Source: Globodera rostochiensis
Lineage: Eukaryota > Nematoda > Chromadorea > Rhabditida > Heteroderidae
Assembly: GCA_018350325.1 (NCBI GenBank)
Contig: JAEVLN010000058.1
Span: 62,001-126,000, forward strand
Length of the DNA: 64,000 nt
Direction of reading: 5' to 3'
The notes beneath the pieces were generated by a model. It did not search any database. It had not been told where the DNA came from and was given only the letters and a program-made list of their open reading frames with translations. Made by a program: the position numbers and the translations under genes. Positions 1 to 12,300 of the stretch are shown piece after piece (the first letter of the stretch is position 1; each line of letters starts with the position of its first letter).

Positions 1-290
1 AATTCAAAATTTCTCGGCGGCGCCTATCGGCACCGCCGACACCCCACCCTCCTAAAAGCTTAAAATGGGCATATGAAGGCCTCTGAAACAAAAATTAAAA
101 ATGAACAAGTGAATATTTCAAAAAATATTTATTAATTTTAAAAAAATTTTTCTAATCACATAAAAAAAATTTTCGATTTTGTTTCGATTTTCGATTTTCG
201 ACGTTTTTTTCCTTTCGATTTTCGATTTCGAACTTTTCAGTTTCGATTTTCGATTTCGACTTTTTTTTAACTTTCGACACAGCCCTGAAC
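1..290. repeat. AT-rich spacer with a copy of a dispersed palindromic repeat
   Basis: AT-rich sequence with no supported gene. Positions 15-39 carry a GC-rich imperfect palindrome (GGCGCCTATCGGCACCGCC) in an AT-rich context. Related copies lie near 1208, 10052, 25640, 33058, 46367 and 46489, so this is a dispersed repeat family and not a local hairpin. Confidence 0.6.
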
Positions 291-576
291 GGGATTTGCG
301 GGAACGGGATTTGCGGAGACGGGGACGGTCAAACGAAGACCCCCAAGGGGACGGGATTTGCGGAGACGGGGATTGCAGAGACGGGGACGGTCAAACGGAG
401 ACCCCCAAGGGGACGGGATTTGCGGAGACGGGGACGGTCAAACGAAGACCCCCAAGGGGACGGGATTTGCGGAGACGGGGACGGTCAAACGAAGACCCCC
501 AAGGGGACGGGATTTGCGGAGACGGGGACGGTCAAACGAAGACCCCCAAGGGGACGGGATTTGCGGAGACGGGGAC
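291..576. repeat. GC-rich minisatellite, left fragment
   Basis: Tandem units built from modules such as GACGGGATTTGCGGAGACG and GGACGGTCAAACGAAGACC. The array stops at a TA dinucleotide where a TIR element begins and resumes after 1867 with the same unit, so this is the left part of one interrupted array. Confidence 0.9.
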
Positions 577-1867
577 TAGGGTGGGTCACGGTCGGTTAAC
601 CGAACCGAAACCGAAACCGAAAACCGGCTTTTTTGGGCCAAAAACCGAAACCGAAAACCGGGGGTCGTAAAACCGGCCTAACCGAAAACCGGGGGTACCG
701 GTTTATCGGTTTTTCGGTTTGAAAAATACACCCCTAATGATGGGATTTATGGACTCCGTTGATGAAAAGGCTGGTGTAGTGGTGAGTGGGGGGGAGGAGT
801 TGAACAGTGGTGTGAGTAGGTTCAGATCCCGGGCTGCGTATTTGTTTTTTCAAACCTCAACTGAACTTTACGGTGTGAAAACAATTCCAGAAGTTTTTTA
901 AATTTCCCAGTTTTTTTAATTAGGTAGATTCAATTCACAAGTTTATTTTTTATCTTTCGGTGAGCATCTATGATGGACGAAACAAATATTAAAAATTGTT
1001 TCAATTTTTTCTTTTAAAATTGGTAATTTGGACCAATTTTCTTAATAAATTCCTCCGAAAATTCAAAAAAATTAACCGGCAGTGCATTTCGGCGCCGATA
1101 AGCCCCCCCCCCCCCCTATTCCTAAAGAGCTTACAAAAATTGTCGTATTTTTAAAATTTTAGTAGCAAATCTCTTAACAAATTGAGTCAAAATTCAAAAT
1201 TTTTCTCCGCGGTGCCTATCGGCACCGCCGACCCCCCACCCAAAAGCCTAAAATAGGCTTAAAAAAGGCCACTGGCAGAGCCGTAGCCAGAAAAACTTTT
1301 TGAGGGGGGGGGGGTGCCAAGCGAAAAAAAGTCGCTTCTTAGGTGTGCATCTTTGGTTGCATTTTTCTGAAGCAATTTTTTTTTTAAATTTTTATTTAAA
1401 AAAATTGCGTAGAATCGGATTTTACCGATTTTTAAATTTTTCAAAAATTTAAGTTTTTTTTGAGCATTGGTTTCATTTCTGAGGGGAGAACATAGGCGGC
1501 GCCGAGAAAACTTTGAATTTTTTGACGGTTTTCATAAGAAAATTGGTGTAAAAGTTATTAATTTTGCTAAACAAAAGAGTCCTCCTTTCCAAAATGACGG
1601 TAAAATTATTTTGCAAGTTTTTAGGAATGGGCGGAGTCCCTGCCGGGAGAAAATTTTAAGATTTTAACAGTAATTGTTAAGAAAATTCACCCAAAAATTA
1701 AAAATTTGGAAATCATAAGGGTCCCCCCTATGGTTTGCCCAAAAACCGGTTTCGGTTTTCGGTTAACCGGGTGTCGGCCAAAAACCGAAACCGAAAACCG
1801 GGGGTCGCAAAACCGGCCTAACCGAAAACCGGTACCCCCGGTTTAAAACCGACCGTGACCCACCCTA
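577..1867. mobile_element. TIR element with TA target duplication, inserted in the minisatellite
   Basis: A perfect 19-bp terminal inverted repeat, GGGTGGGTCACGGTCGGTT at 579-597 and its complement at 1847-1865, is flanked on both sides by TA. Subterminal blocks of repeated ACCGAAACCGAAAACCG occur in opposite orientation at about 598-720 and 1740-1846. No transposase-like reading frame is visible, so it is a non-autonomous (MITE-like) element. The TA duplication suits Tc1/mariner or another TA-targeting group; the family is not determined. The interior includes a stretch (about 1270-1340) that resembles 9900-9960. Confidence 0.88.
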
Positions 1868-4744
1868 ACGGGGACGGTCAAACGAAGACCCCCAAGGGGA
1901 CGGGATTTGCGGAGACGGGGATTGCAGAGACGGGGACGGTCAAACGAAGACCCCCAAGGGGACGGGATTTGCGGAGACGGGGATTGCAGAGACGGGGACG
2001 GTCAAACGAAGACCCCCAAGGGGACGGGATTTGCGGAGACGGGGATTGCAGAGACGGGGACGGTCAAACGGAGACCCCCAAGGGGACGGGATTTGCGGGA
2101 ACGGGATTTGTGGAGACGGGGACGGTCAAACGAAGCCACCCAAGGGGACGGGATTTTCGGGAACGGGATTTGCGGAGACGGGGACGGTCAAACGAAGACC
2201 CCCAAGGGGACGGGATTTGCGGAGACGGGGATTGCAGAGACGGGAAAGTCAAACGAAGACAGCCCAAGGGGACGGGATTTGCGGGAACGGGATTTGTGGA
2301 GACGGGGACGGTCAAACGAAGCCACCCAAGGGGACGGGATTTGCGGGAACGGGATTTGCGGAGACGGGGACGGTCAAACGAAGACCCCCAAGGGGACGGG
2401 ATTTGCGGGAACGGGATTTGCGGAGACGGGGATTGCAGAGACGGGGACGGTCAAACGAAGACCCCCAAGGGGACGGGATTTGCGGAGACGGGGATTGCAG
2501 AGACGGGGACGGTCAAACGAAGACCCCCAAGGGGACGGGATTTGCGGAGACGGGGATTGCAGAGACGGGAAAGTCAAACGAAGACAGCCCAAGGGGACGG
2601 GATTTGCGGGAACGGGATTTGTGGAGACGGGGACGGTCAAACGAAAACCCCCAAGGGGACGGGATTTGCGGAGACGGGGACGGTCAAACGAAGACCCCCA
2701 AGGGGACGGGATTTTCGGGAACGGGATTTGCGGAGACGGGGACGGTCAAACGAAAACCCCCAAGGGGACGGGATTTGCGGAGACGGGGATTGCAGAGACG
2801 GGGACGGTCAAACGAAGACCCCCAAGGGGACGGGATTTGCGGAGACGGGGATTGCAGAGACGGGGACGGTCAAACGAAGACCCCCAAGGGGACGGGATTT
2901 GCGGAGACGGGGACGGTCAAACGAAGACCCCCAAGGGGACGGGATTTGCGGAGACGGGGATTGCAGAGACGGGGACGGTCAAACGAGGGATCCCCAAGGG
3001 GACGGGATTTGCGGAGACGGGGATTGCAGAGACGGGGACGGTCAAACGAAGACCCCCAAGGGGACGGGATTTGCGGGAACGGGATTTGCGGGGACGGGGA
3101 TTGCAGAGACGGGGATTGCAGAGACGGGGACGGTCAAACGAAGACCCCCAAGGGGACGGGATTTTCGGGAACGGGATTTGCGGAGACGGGGACGGTCAAA
3201 CGAAGACCCCCAAGGGGACGGGATTTGCGGGAACGGGATTTGCGGGGACGGGGATTGCAGAGACGGGGATTGCAGAGACGGGGACGGTCAAACGAAGACC
3301 CCCAAGGGGACGGGATTTGCGGAGACGGGGACGGTCAAACGAAGACCCCCAAGGGGACGGGATTTGTGGAGACGGGGACGGTCAAACGAAGACCCCCAAG
3401 GGGACGTGATTTGCGGAGACGGGGACGGTCAAACGAAGACCCCCAAGGGGACGGGATTTGCGGAGACGGGGATTGCAGAGACGGGGACGGTCAAACGAAG
3501 ACCCCCAAGGGGACGGGATTTGCGGAGACGGGGATTGCAGAGACGGGGACGGTCAAACGAAGACCCCCAAGGGGACTGGATTTGCGGAGACGGGGATTGC
3601 AGAGACGGGAAAGTCAAACGAAGACAGCCCAAGGGGACGGGATTTGCGGGAACGGGATTTGTGGAGACGGGGACGGTCAAACGAAGACCCCCAAGGGGAC
3701 GGGATTTGCGGAGACGGGGATTGCAGAGACGGGGACGGTCAAACGAAGACCCCCAAGGGGACGGGATTTGCGGAGACGGGGATTGCAGAGACGGGGACGG
3801 TCAAACGAAGACCCCCAAGGGGACGGGATTTGCGGAGACGGGGATTGCAGAGACGGGGACGGTCAAACGAAGACCCCCAAGGGGACGGGATTTGCGGGAA
3901 CGGGATTTGTGGAGACGGGGACGGTCAAACGAAGACCCCCAAGGGGACGGGATTTGCGGAGACGGGGATTGCAGAGACGGGGACGGTCAAACGAAGACCC
4001 CCAAGGGGACGGGATTTGCGGAGACGGGGATTGCAGAGACGGGGACGGTCAAACGGAGACCCCCAAGGGGACGGGATTTGCGGGAACGGGATTTGCGGAG
4101 ACGGGGATTGCAGAGACGGGGACGGTCAAACGAAGACCCCCAAGGGGACGGGATTTGCGGAGACGGGGACGGTCAAACGAAGACCCCCAAGGGGACGGGA
4201 TTTTCGGGAACGGGATTTGCGGAGACGGGGACGGTCAACCCCCAAGGGGACGGGATTTGCGGGAACGGGATTTGCGGAGACGGGGACGGTCAAACGAAGA
4301 CCCCCAAGGGGACGGGATTTTCGGGAACGGGATTTGCGGAGACGGGGACGGTCAAACGAAGACCCCCAAGGGGACGGGATTTGCGGAGACGGGGACGGTC
4401 AAACGAAGACCCCCAAGGGGACGGGATTTGCGGAGACGGGGACGGTCAAACGAAGACCCCCAAGGGGACGGGATTTTCGGGAACGGGATTTGCGGAGACG
4501 GGGACGGTCAAACGAAAACCCCCAAGGGGACGGGATTTGCGGAGACGGGGATTGCAGAGACGGGGACGTCAAACGAAGACCCCCAAGGGGACGGGATTTG
4601 CGGAGACGGGGACGGTCAAACGAAGACCCCCAAGGGGACGGGATTTGCGGAGACGGGGATTGCAGAGACGGGGACGGTCAAACGAAGACCCCCAAGGGGA
4701 CGGGATTTGCGGAGACGGGGACGGTCAAACGAAGACCCCCAAGG
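1868..4744. repeat. GC-rich minisatellite, main block
   Basis: About 2.9 kb of tandem units made of alternating short modules (GGGATTTGCGGAGACGG, GGATTGCAGAGACGG, GGACGGTCAAACGAAGACC, CCCAAGGGGACG). Variants such as GGGAACGGGATTTG are distributed as higher-order patterns. All three forward frames stay open for hundreds of codons only because the unit lacks stop codons; it is not a protein gene. Confidence 0.93.
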
Positions 4745-6285
4745 ACGGGAATGCGCAGTTGGACTTTATTGGACAAGGTTTCTCTCACTTTGGACCAAAC
4801 TCTCAGGCTTGAAACGTCCAGCTTCTGTTTCTATTCGAATGCATTCACTTAATCTGGCTGAATTTAATCTGACGGATGTCCGGTTTTGAGGGTTTATTAG
4901 TTGGGGGGGGGGGAATTTCCACGGTCACCCCACCCCACTACGGAAGAAGTTATCGGAATAGATTTGACCAAATTTGCTTTTTGTCAGTCCATCGTTTGCT
5001 TACATCAGAGTTCCCCGTGGTCTCCGCTCCCCCCCCCCCCAAATTCCTCTTAGTTCGTTTACCAACAATGGTTTCCCCCCCCCCCCCTAATCGTTGTCGA
5101 CCACAGCTGATTCAGCAGCCATCCCCCCCCCCCCGAATCCCCTCCCTCACTTTGCAATGACATTCAACAGTTCAGCAACCTTCGCCCCCCCCCTCCCCCC
5201 CCCCCTTCCCCCCCCCTTCCCCCCGCCCTCCCCTTCCCCCACTCCTCCTCCCCCCCCCCCTTTCCCCTCCCCCACTCCCCCCCCCCTCCCAACACAATCC
5301 GTTCATTTTCCTTCCTCTTATGTGTTCAAATTCTTTAAAGAATTACTTAATTTTCTTCTGAATTTTTATGGGAGTGGAGTGTGATAACTTTTTAATGCTA
5401 AACTTTCGAGATAGAGCCAACGAACAAACGAATAAATAGCGATCTCGGAAGAAGGCACAGCCTTCCCACCTCTGTTTGGGATTTTAAGGCAATTTTTATC
5501 GTAAACTTCTTTCCTCCACCCCCCCCCTTGTCCCCTATTTTTAGCTAATCGCCCACCTCAGCAGAAAGGGGGGGGGGAGGAGGGGGGGGGGATCATTATC
5601 AAATTTATTTCACTGTTTGCCCTCAGATTAGGCTAAAATTGAACACAAACAGCCAGCGAAGCGAAGAATCAGCAAGTAGCAGCCGAGGGGGGGGGGCAAC
5701 ATTTAAACATTTATCGGAGTCGGAATTAACAGCAAACTTTAATTAGGCTTTTGGGCACAAAGTCAAACTTTAATTAGGCTTTTGGGCACAAAGTCGTCAC
5801 AGGAACGGCCGGCCCACAAAAGAACGGACTCCGCCCACTCAGTGCCGCCAGCTCCCGCCAAATTCATTTTGCAAAAAACCGTTCAGTAAAGCTCGACCTG
5901 CTGGCCCTGTATTTGGATGGAGTCGACGGCGGCGGCATTCGGGCGGCTTATCGATCACCAACCCAACCCAACTTTTGCTCGCACATTCCCCCCCCCCCCA
6001 CAAATTGACCTTTTGCTTCTTTCCCTCAGCCCATCGCCCCCCCCCCCCAATTTATTTGTGTTCATCCGTCGTCACCATACAAAATTACAAATGGTTGTCA
6101 TTATCAGCGTCGAATCACCTCCCCCCAAAAGCTAACCATTCATTTATGCGTTCCGTTCCCCCCCCCCCTCCCCCAAATGTTTTTATTGCCTTTTTTGTAG
6201 TCCAAAAACATTTTATGACCCAATAAGTCAACGGATTATTTATTGATCATTTTTTGTTTAACTTGCCGCAACTTTCATTTGAACT
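4745..6285. other. Spacer upstream of the CLC gene, rich in C homopolymers
   Basis: No supported exon. It contains many C runs of 8-12 nt (5030-5300, 5990-6170), some G runs (5568-5590, 5686-5697) and a direct duplication of about 30 bp (5733-5794, both copies containing GGCTTTTGGGCACAAAGTC). It should include the promoter of the downstream chloride channel, but no core element can be assigned. Confidence 0.5.
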
Positions 6286-6300
6286 TTTGACCTTCGCAGA
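6286..6300 (+). promoter_or_regulatory. Possible spliced-leader or 5' exon acceptor of the CLC gene
   Basis: The sequence TTTGACCTTCGCAG ends 1-2 nt before the first usable ATG of the channel. This fits a trans-splice acceptor of a nematode mRNA. It could equally be an ordinary acceptor of an internal exon whose 5' partner was not recognised. Confidence 0.35.
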
Positions 6301-9300
6301 ATGAGGCGATTGTTGGAGCTACGAAAGTGTTCGTTGGAACTTTTGGGCGTCGGGCGGAAGAATAAAGTGGCGGATTTGGAGAAGGAAATGGACGGCGGCG
6401 CGTATCAGAAGCACCCGGAGAAGGGAAAGGGCCCAAAACGACGTTTGGGAGGCAGCGCCAATTTGAGGGCATTTTGTTACTTTAAGTGAAGTGCACGCGT
6501 CGCTGGGCCAACAATTTTCGTTCAGTGGCGGAGGATTGGCTGTTTCTGGCAATGCTCGGCGTCGTTATGGCCATCTGCTCGTTGGCCATGGACGCGGCCA
6601 TTGACTTTCTTCAAAAATGTTATTAATTTAATTTATAATTACTTCTAATTACACGTTAAACTTCCCGGGGTCAGTGCACCTTACCATCATTGACAGTGTC
6701 GAATTTGGGACTCGGGGCGACCGTTCAGTCTCTTTGATTTACACTTACGCCGTTTGGGTCAGTTTTCCGATGCTACTGGTACTACTCTCTGCCCTCTTCG
6801 TCCGCACCGTTGCCCCCCAAGCGATTGGATCGGGCATTCCCGAGATGAAAACCATCCTGAGGGGTGTCATTCTCAAGGAGTACCTCACCCTCAGAACGTT
6901 GATCTCCAAAATGGTCGGACTGACCTTTTCGCTGGGTAGCGGAATGCCCATTGGCAAAGAGGTCAATAAAAACATTTCGGCACAAATGACGTCATCCATC
7001 CACTTCCAAGGGGCCCTTTGTGCACATTGCCTCCGTTGTGGCCAATCTTCTCAGCCAATGCGTACATTCAAATCGCTCTCCGTTCGGAAATGAATCGCAC
7101 TCTTACGAAATGTTGTCCGCCGCGTGTGCTGTCGGCGTCAGTTCGACTTTTTCGGCACCTGTTGGGGGTTAGTTTCATCAATACTTTCCGCACAAAGCAC
7201 TTTCTATCCCATCTCTATTCTGATCACTCCCTCTCTTATCCCCATTCTGATCACTCCCTCTCTTATCCCCATTCTGATCACTCCCTCTCTTATCCCCATT
7301 CTGATCACTCCCTCTCTTATCCCCGTTCTGATCACTCCCTCTCTTATCCCCATTCTGATCACTCCCTCTCTTATCCCCATTCTGATCACTCCCTCTCTTA
7401 TCCCCATTCTGATCACTCCCTCTCTTATCCCCACTCTGATCACTCCCTCTCTTATCCCCGTTCTGATCACTCCCTCTCTTATCCCCATTCTGATCACTCC
7501 CTCTCTTATCCCCATTCTGATCACTCCCTCTCTTATCCCCATTCTGATCACTCCCTCTCTTATCCCCATTCTGATCACTCCCTCTCTTATCCCCATTCTG
7601 ATCACTCCCTCTCTTATCCCCGTTCTGATCACTCCCTCTCTTATCCCCATTCTGATCACTCCCTCTCTTATCCCCATTCTGATCACTCCCTCTCTTATCC
7701 CCATTCTGATCACTCCCTCTCTTATCCCCATTCTGATCACTCCCTCTCTTATCCCCATTCTGATCACTCCCTCTCTTATCCCCATTCTGATCACTCCCTC
7801 TCTTATCCCCGTTCTGATCACTCCCTCTCTTATCCCCATTCTGATCACTCCCTCTCTTGTCCCCATTCTGATCACTCCCTCTCTTATCCCCATTCTGACC
7901 ACTCGCTCTCTTGTCCCCATTCTGATCACTCCCTCTCTTATCCCCATTCTGATCACTCCCTCTCTTATCCCCATTCTGACCACTCGCTCTCTTATCCCCA
8001 TTCTGATCACTCAACCTCTGATCACTTCCTCTCTTTCTCTATTTTGATCATTCCCTCCGGCTATCAATCTCTCATCTTCAGGCGTTCTGTTCTCAATTGA
8101 AGTTACCTCCGCCTATTTTGCCATCCGCAATTATTGGCGCGGTTTCTTTGCCGCCACTTGCTCCGCCACTCTGTTGCGCATCATTCGCGTGCTCACCGTG
8201 GAAACAGAAGGTAAAAACTCGGGATAAGAGATAACGCTAAGCATTAGTCTTAGAGCATTAGGGCCTTAGTGCCTTAGAGCATTAGGGCCTTAGAGCATTA
8301 GGGCCTTAGTGCCTTAGAGCATTAGGGCCTTAGAGCATTAGGGCCTTAGAGCATTAGGGCCTTAGTGCCTTAGAGCATTAGGGCCTTAGAGCATTAGGGC
8401 CTTAGTGCCTTAGAGCATTAGGGCCTTAGAGCATTAGGGCCTTAGTGCCTTAGAGCATTAGGGCCTTAGAGCATTAGGGCCTTAGTGCCTTAGAGCATTA
8501 GGGCCTTAGAGCATTAGGGCCTTAGTGCCTTAGAGCATTAGGGCCTTAGAGCATTAGGGCCTTAGTGCCTTAGAGCATTAGGGCCTTAGAGCATTAGGGC
8601 CTTAGTGCCTTAGAGCATTAGGGCCTTAGAGCATTAGGGCCTTAGAGCATTAGGGCCTTAGTGCCTTAGAGCATTAGGGCCTTAGAGCATTAGGGCCTTA
8701 GAGCATTAGGGCCTTAGGGTTTTGTGTTTCTGCAAATTTTTGGTTTCCGAACCGATGGAACCGACCGACAGAGAACCCCCCCCCCCTTCGGTCCAGGGGC
8801 CTGGTGCTCGTCTTCGGGTTAAGTGCTAAACCCGGGTTAACGGGCCTAAACCCGGGTTAACGATAGAGGATTGGGGTGCTCGTCTTTGGGTTATAACCCG
8901 GGTTAACGCTTAACCCGGGTTTACTCTCTTCTTAACCCGGGTTAACGAGGATTAACCCGGGTTTCTCGTCTTTTGGGTTGCTCATCGAACCCGGGTTTAT
9001 TTTTTCTTAAGGATTCTTAACCCCAACTCGAGGCGGGGTTCTTTTCGGTTATGTGTCAACAAAACAAAAAAAAATTATGTAGACAGCAAAAAGGTGTTTT
9101 TAAGGGTTTTCGGGGTCTTAGAATACGAATCCGACCTCCTTTTCAATCTATTTCGAACCTCGGACATGAATTCGACCAATTCACATAAAAGATTTTTTTC
9201 GCATTTTGCTATTAAATAGTCGAAATGTCAATGAAATTTTAAAAATTTTTTCAAAAAATTGTTCGAATTCGTGTTCAAGGTTCGAAATTTGCTGAAATGG

Positions 9301-12300
9301 AAGTCAGATTCGGACACTACGATCCCCAAAACCCTAGAACCACCTTTTATTAACTTTGAAAAAAAAATTTATTTTTTTTGTTGACACATAACCGAAAAGA
9401 ACCGCCGGGGATGAAAATGCACCCCTAAAGATGGCCACCACATTAGGAATTTTAATAATTATATTGATTTTACTGTTTGGATTTTGGTTGAGATGTGCTT
9501 TTTTACAAAAGATTTCAATCTTTTTAGGTGAGTCCCTTCTAGTGAACTGGTGGCCTATTGGTTTTTCTTCCCGCAATTCTTATGTTGCGGGCTGGGTTCG
9601 GACCAGGGTTGCAACGGATTGGGAAAAAAGTCGGGGAAAAAAGTCGGATACGGATTTCGAATCGGATAACCCAAAATTTGTCGGATCGGATATCGGATAT
9701 CGGATTTGAAAAAACACCGGATTTCGGATATCGGATAACGGATTTCGGATGAAAAAATTTTTTAGTGGAAAAAACTGAAATTTTGGTGTTTTTTTAGAAG
9801 ATTTCGGGAAATGATAATTTATTCAATGTAACCCTCAAGTTCAATAAGAAAAATCGCATGGGCAAATTATGATGAAGAAAAAGTTTAACTTCCCATCCAG
9901 GGCAGTAACCAGAAAAATTTTTAGAGGGGGGGGGGCAAGCCAAAAAAAGTCGATTCTTAGTTTTGTTGAAGTTTAACTAAAAATTTTGTCGATTTTTATT
10001 TTTCAAAAATACAAAATTTTTTTGCGAATTCTGCTTGCGGGGTGGGGGAGGGGTCGGCGGTGCCGATAGGCGCCGCCGAGAAAATTTTGAATTTTTAATG
10101 TGAATTTGTTAAGAAAATTGGTCAAAAAAATGTAAAAGTTTATTTATAAAAATACCAAATAAAAAAATTTTAGGGAAATTTCGATCTTTGGGGTGGATTT
10201 TTGGTAAAGAAAAAAGTCCCTTTTTAGGGGGTATATTTTGTTTTATTGCTTTTTTCTTGCGAAATTTTGGGGAAAAATATTGAATTTCTTCAAGAAATTT
10301 CTAACTAAAAACTCGCTCTAATTTTAAAATGTTTCAAAATGAATGCTATTTCCGGGCTTCTCTCATGATTCCCTATTCGCAAAAAAAACATGTTAAAACT
10401 TGAAATCTCGACCCTATTGATAAGCCCTTCGGTATGCTATTATATTTTACTCGTTGGTTCATTTTTTTTGTGTTCAATCATATCGGACAATTATCCGGAT
10501 TTCGGATGATCCGTTGCAACCCTGGTTCGGACCCGCTTGAGTGCAATTTGTTTTTTAAATTTATTTTGGTCCTTTCGCGTGTGCTCCCCCACTAAAAGAA
10601 TATTTTAGTAAAATTTCTCCGACGGCGCGTGTCGGTACCTCCGGGCATCCTCCACTTTTACGTAAACTAGTTTTTTTCTCTGAAATTTCGAAGCAAAATT
10701 CTTAATTTTGCCAAAATTTTGGTGAAATTTCTTAACCAAAATCCAAAAATTTTTCCCGACGGCGCCTGTCGGCACCGTCGGGCTCTCCTCACCAAAAAAT
10801 TAAATCTTTGTAGTGTATATTTGCTATAAGAAAAGACTTTTCTTAGGGGTGCACTTTAATTTGAAGAAATTTCGATTTAAAAAAAAAAGTCCCCCAAAAA
10901 ATTGCATTTTTTCAAAAATGCACCCCTAAAAATGGATTTTGCCCATCCCCGTACGGGGATTCCCGTTCCCCGGTTTGCTCATCCCCGAAAACGGGGATCC
11001 CCGGTTTGTCCGTCCCCGGTATCCCCGTCCCCGGTTTGAGCGGGGATCCCCCCCCCCCGGGACCTACCCTAGTTTCAAGTTTCACTTAGAATTGAGTTTT
11101 AAAATCATCTTAATTTATTTAAACACAAATTATTTGATTTTGTTTTAAAATATTTAAAAATTTCCCAAATAAGAGTAAAAATTGAAGGGAAGAAGGGACT
11201 AAACCCGGGTTAACGACGAGCACCCCATTTTTATTGGTCCGTTAACCCGGGTTAAACCCGGGTTTAGCCGTTAACCCGGGTTAACTTAACCCGAAGACGA
11301 GCACCAGGCCCCAGAAGTGACAGCATTTCCGCATTCAGTTACCGTAACCGCCTTCTACCAAACGCAATTCCCACGCGACGCCTTCTTCCCCGAGGAGCTG
11401 CCATTCTTCGCGCTCATTGGGTTCCCCCCCCCCCGGCGCCATTCTCCAAGCCCCCCCCCCTCTTATGTACAGTATCTTCTGCGGATTTCTGTCCGCTGCC
11501 TTCATTTTCGTCCAGCGTCAAATGGTTCTGTTCCTTCGCCATAACAAATTGGCCAAATTGACCTTCCAGCGACAGTTTGTCTCTTTTGCCAGTGAATCAA
11601 TTAGCCTTTTGAACATTAATTAGTTGGGTCATTTACCCCGCTTTGGTCGCTTTCACTGTCGGCTCTCTCACATATCCGAGCGGATTTGGCCGTTTCCTTG
11701 GCGCTGAAGTGAGTGTTTATGGGAATTCAGTAAAAGCCGACTTTTTAGAAAAGGTTCAGTCAGACAGCCAAAGTAAGTGGACAAAAAAGCCAATTAATTA
11801 CCTAATTTGTAAGCGTTTCTATTCGACTTTTCCCCAGGACTTTTTCGCCAGTTGCACGTGGTCCGTTCCGTCGAACTCGTCGATGGGCTGCGCACACTCT
11901 ATGCTCTCTGTCTGGACGGGCCCCGAGGGGAAAATAGACCCCCTTTTTTCGCTTCTCTGCTTCGTCTTTTCTTACGTACTCTCTGCTTCTTAGTTTCACC
12001 ATTCTCTTGCTTTGCCTAAGTTCTTTCTCAACGCCATGGCCAGCACCGTCCCCATACCTTCCGGCATTTTCGGCCCATCCTTTGTGCTTGGAGCTGCCTT
12101 TGGGCGTTTGGTGGGGGAATTAGTGGTAAGTGACTGGGGCTAATTGAGGGAATTAATGGTAAGTGATTGGGGGGTTAAGTGAGGGAATTAGTGGTAAGTG
12201 ATTGGGAGGTTAAGTGAGGGAATTAGTGGTAAGTGATTGGGAGGTTGGGGGGGGGCTTATTCCAATGAATAATTGCGCATTTAGGCCGAGCTGCACCCCG

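Larger units (their letters stand above)
8796..11312. mobile_element. 2.5-kb TIR element in CLC intron 5
   Basis: Perfect inverted ends: GGGGCCTGGTGCTCGTCTT at 8796 and its complement ending at 11312. Subterminal zones on both sides (8822-8990 and 11200-11292) are packed with TTAACCCGGGTT palindromes, like multiple transposase-binding sites. No transposase frame is visible. At least two smaller elements (9032-9406, 9604-10524) lie inside. A clear target duplication was not found. The right end abuts the 3' splice site: exon 6 starts at 11315, two bases after the TIR. Confidence 0.85.

Noticed and set aside
1855..4889. Overlapping open frames of 464-985 codons rich in TGFAETG and RGRDLRR repeats
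   Set aside because: All forward frames and part of the reverse are open over the same minisatellite; the unit simply lacks stops. No unique sequence, no domain.
7018..8100. 360-codon frame (SDHSLSYPH repeats) and reverse frames of about 270 codons
   Set aside because: 27-bp intronic minisatellite between two well-aligned CLC exons; open on both strands.
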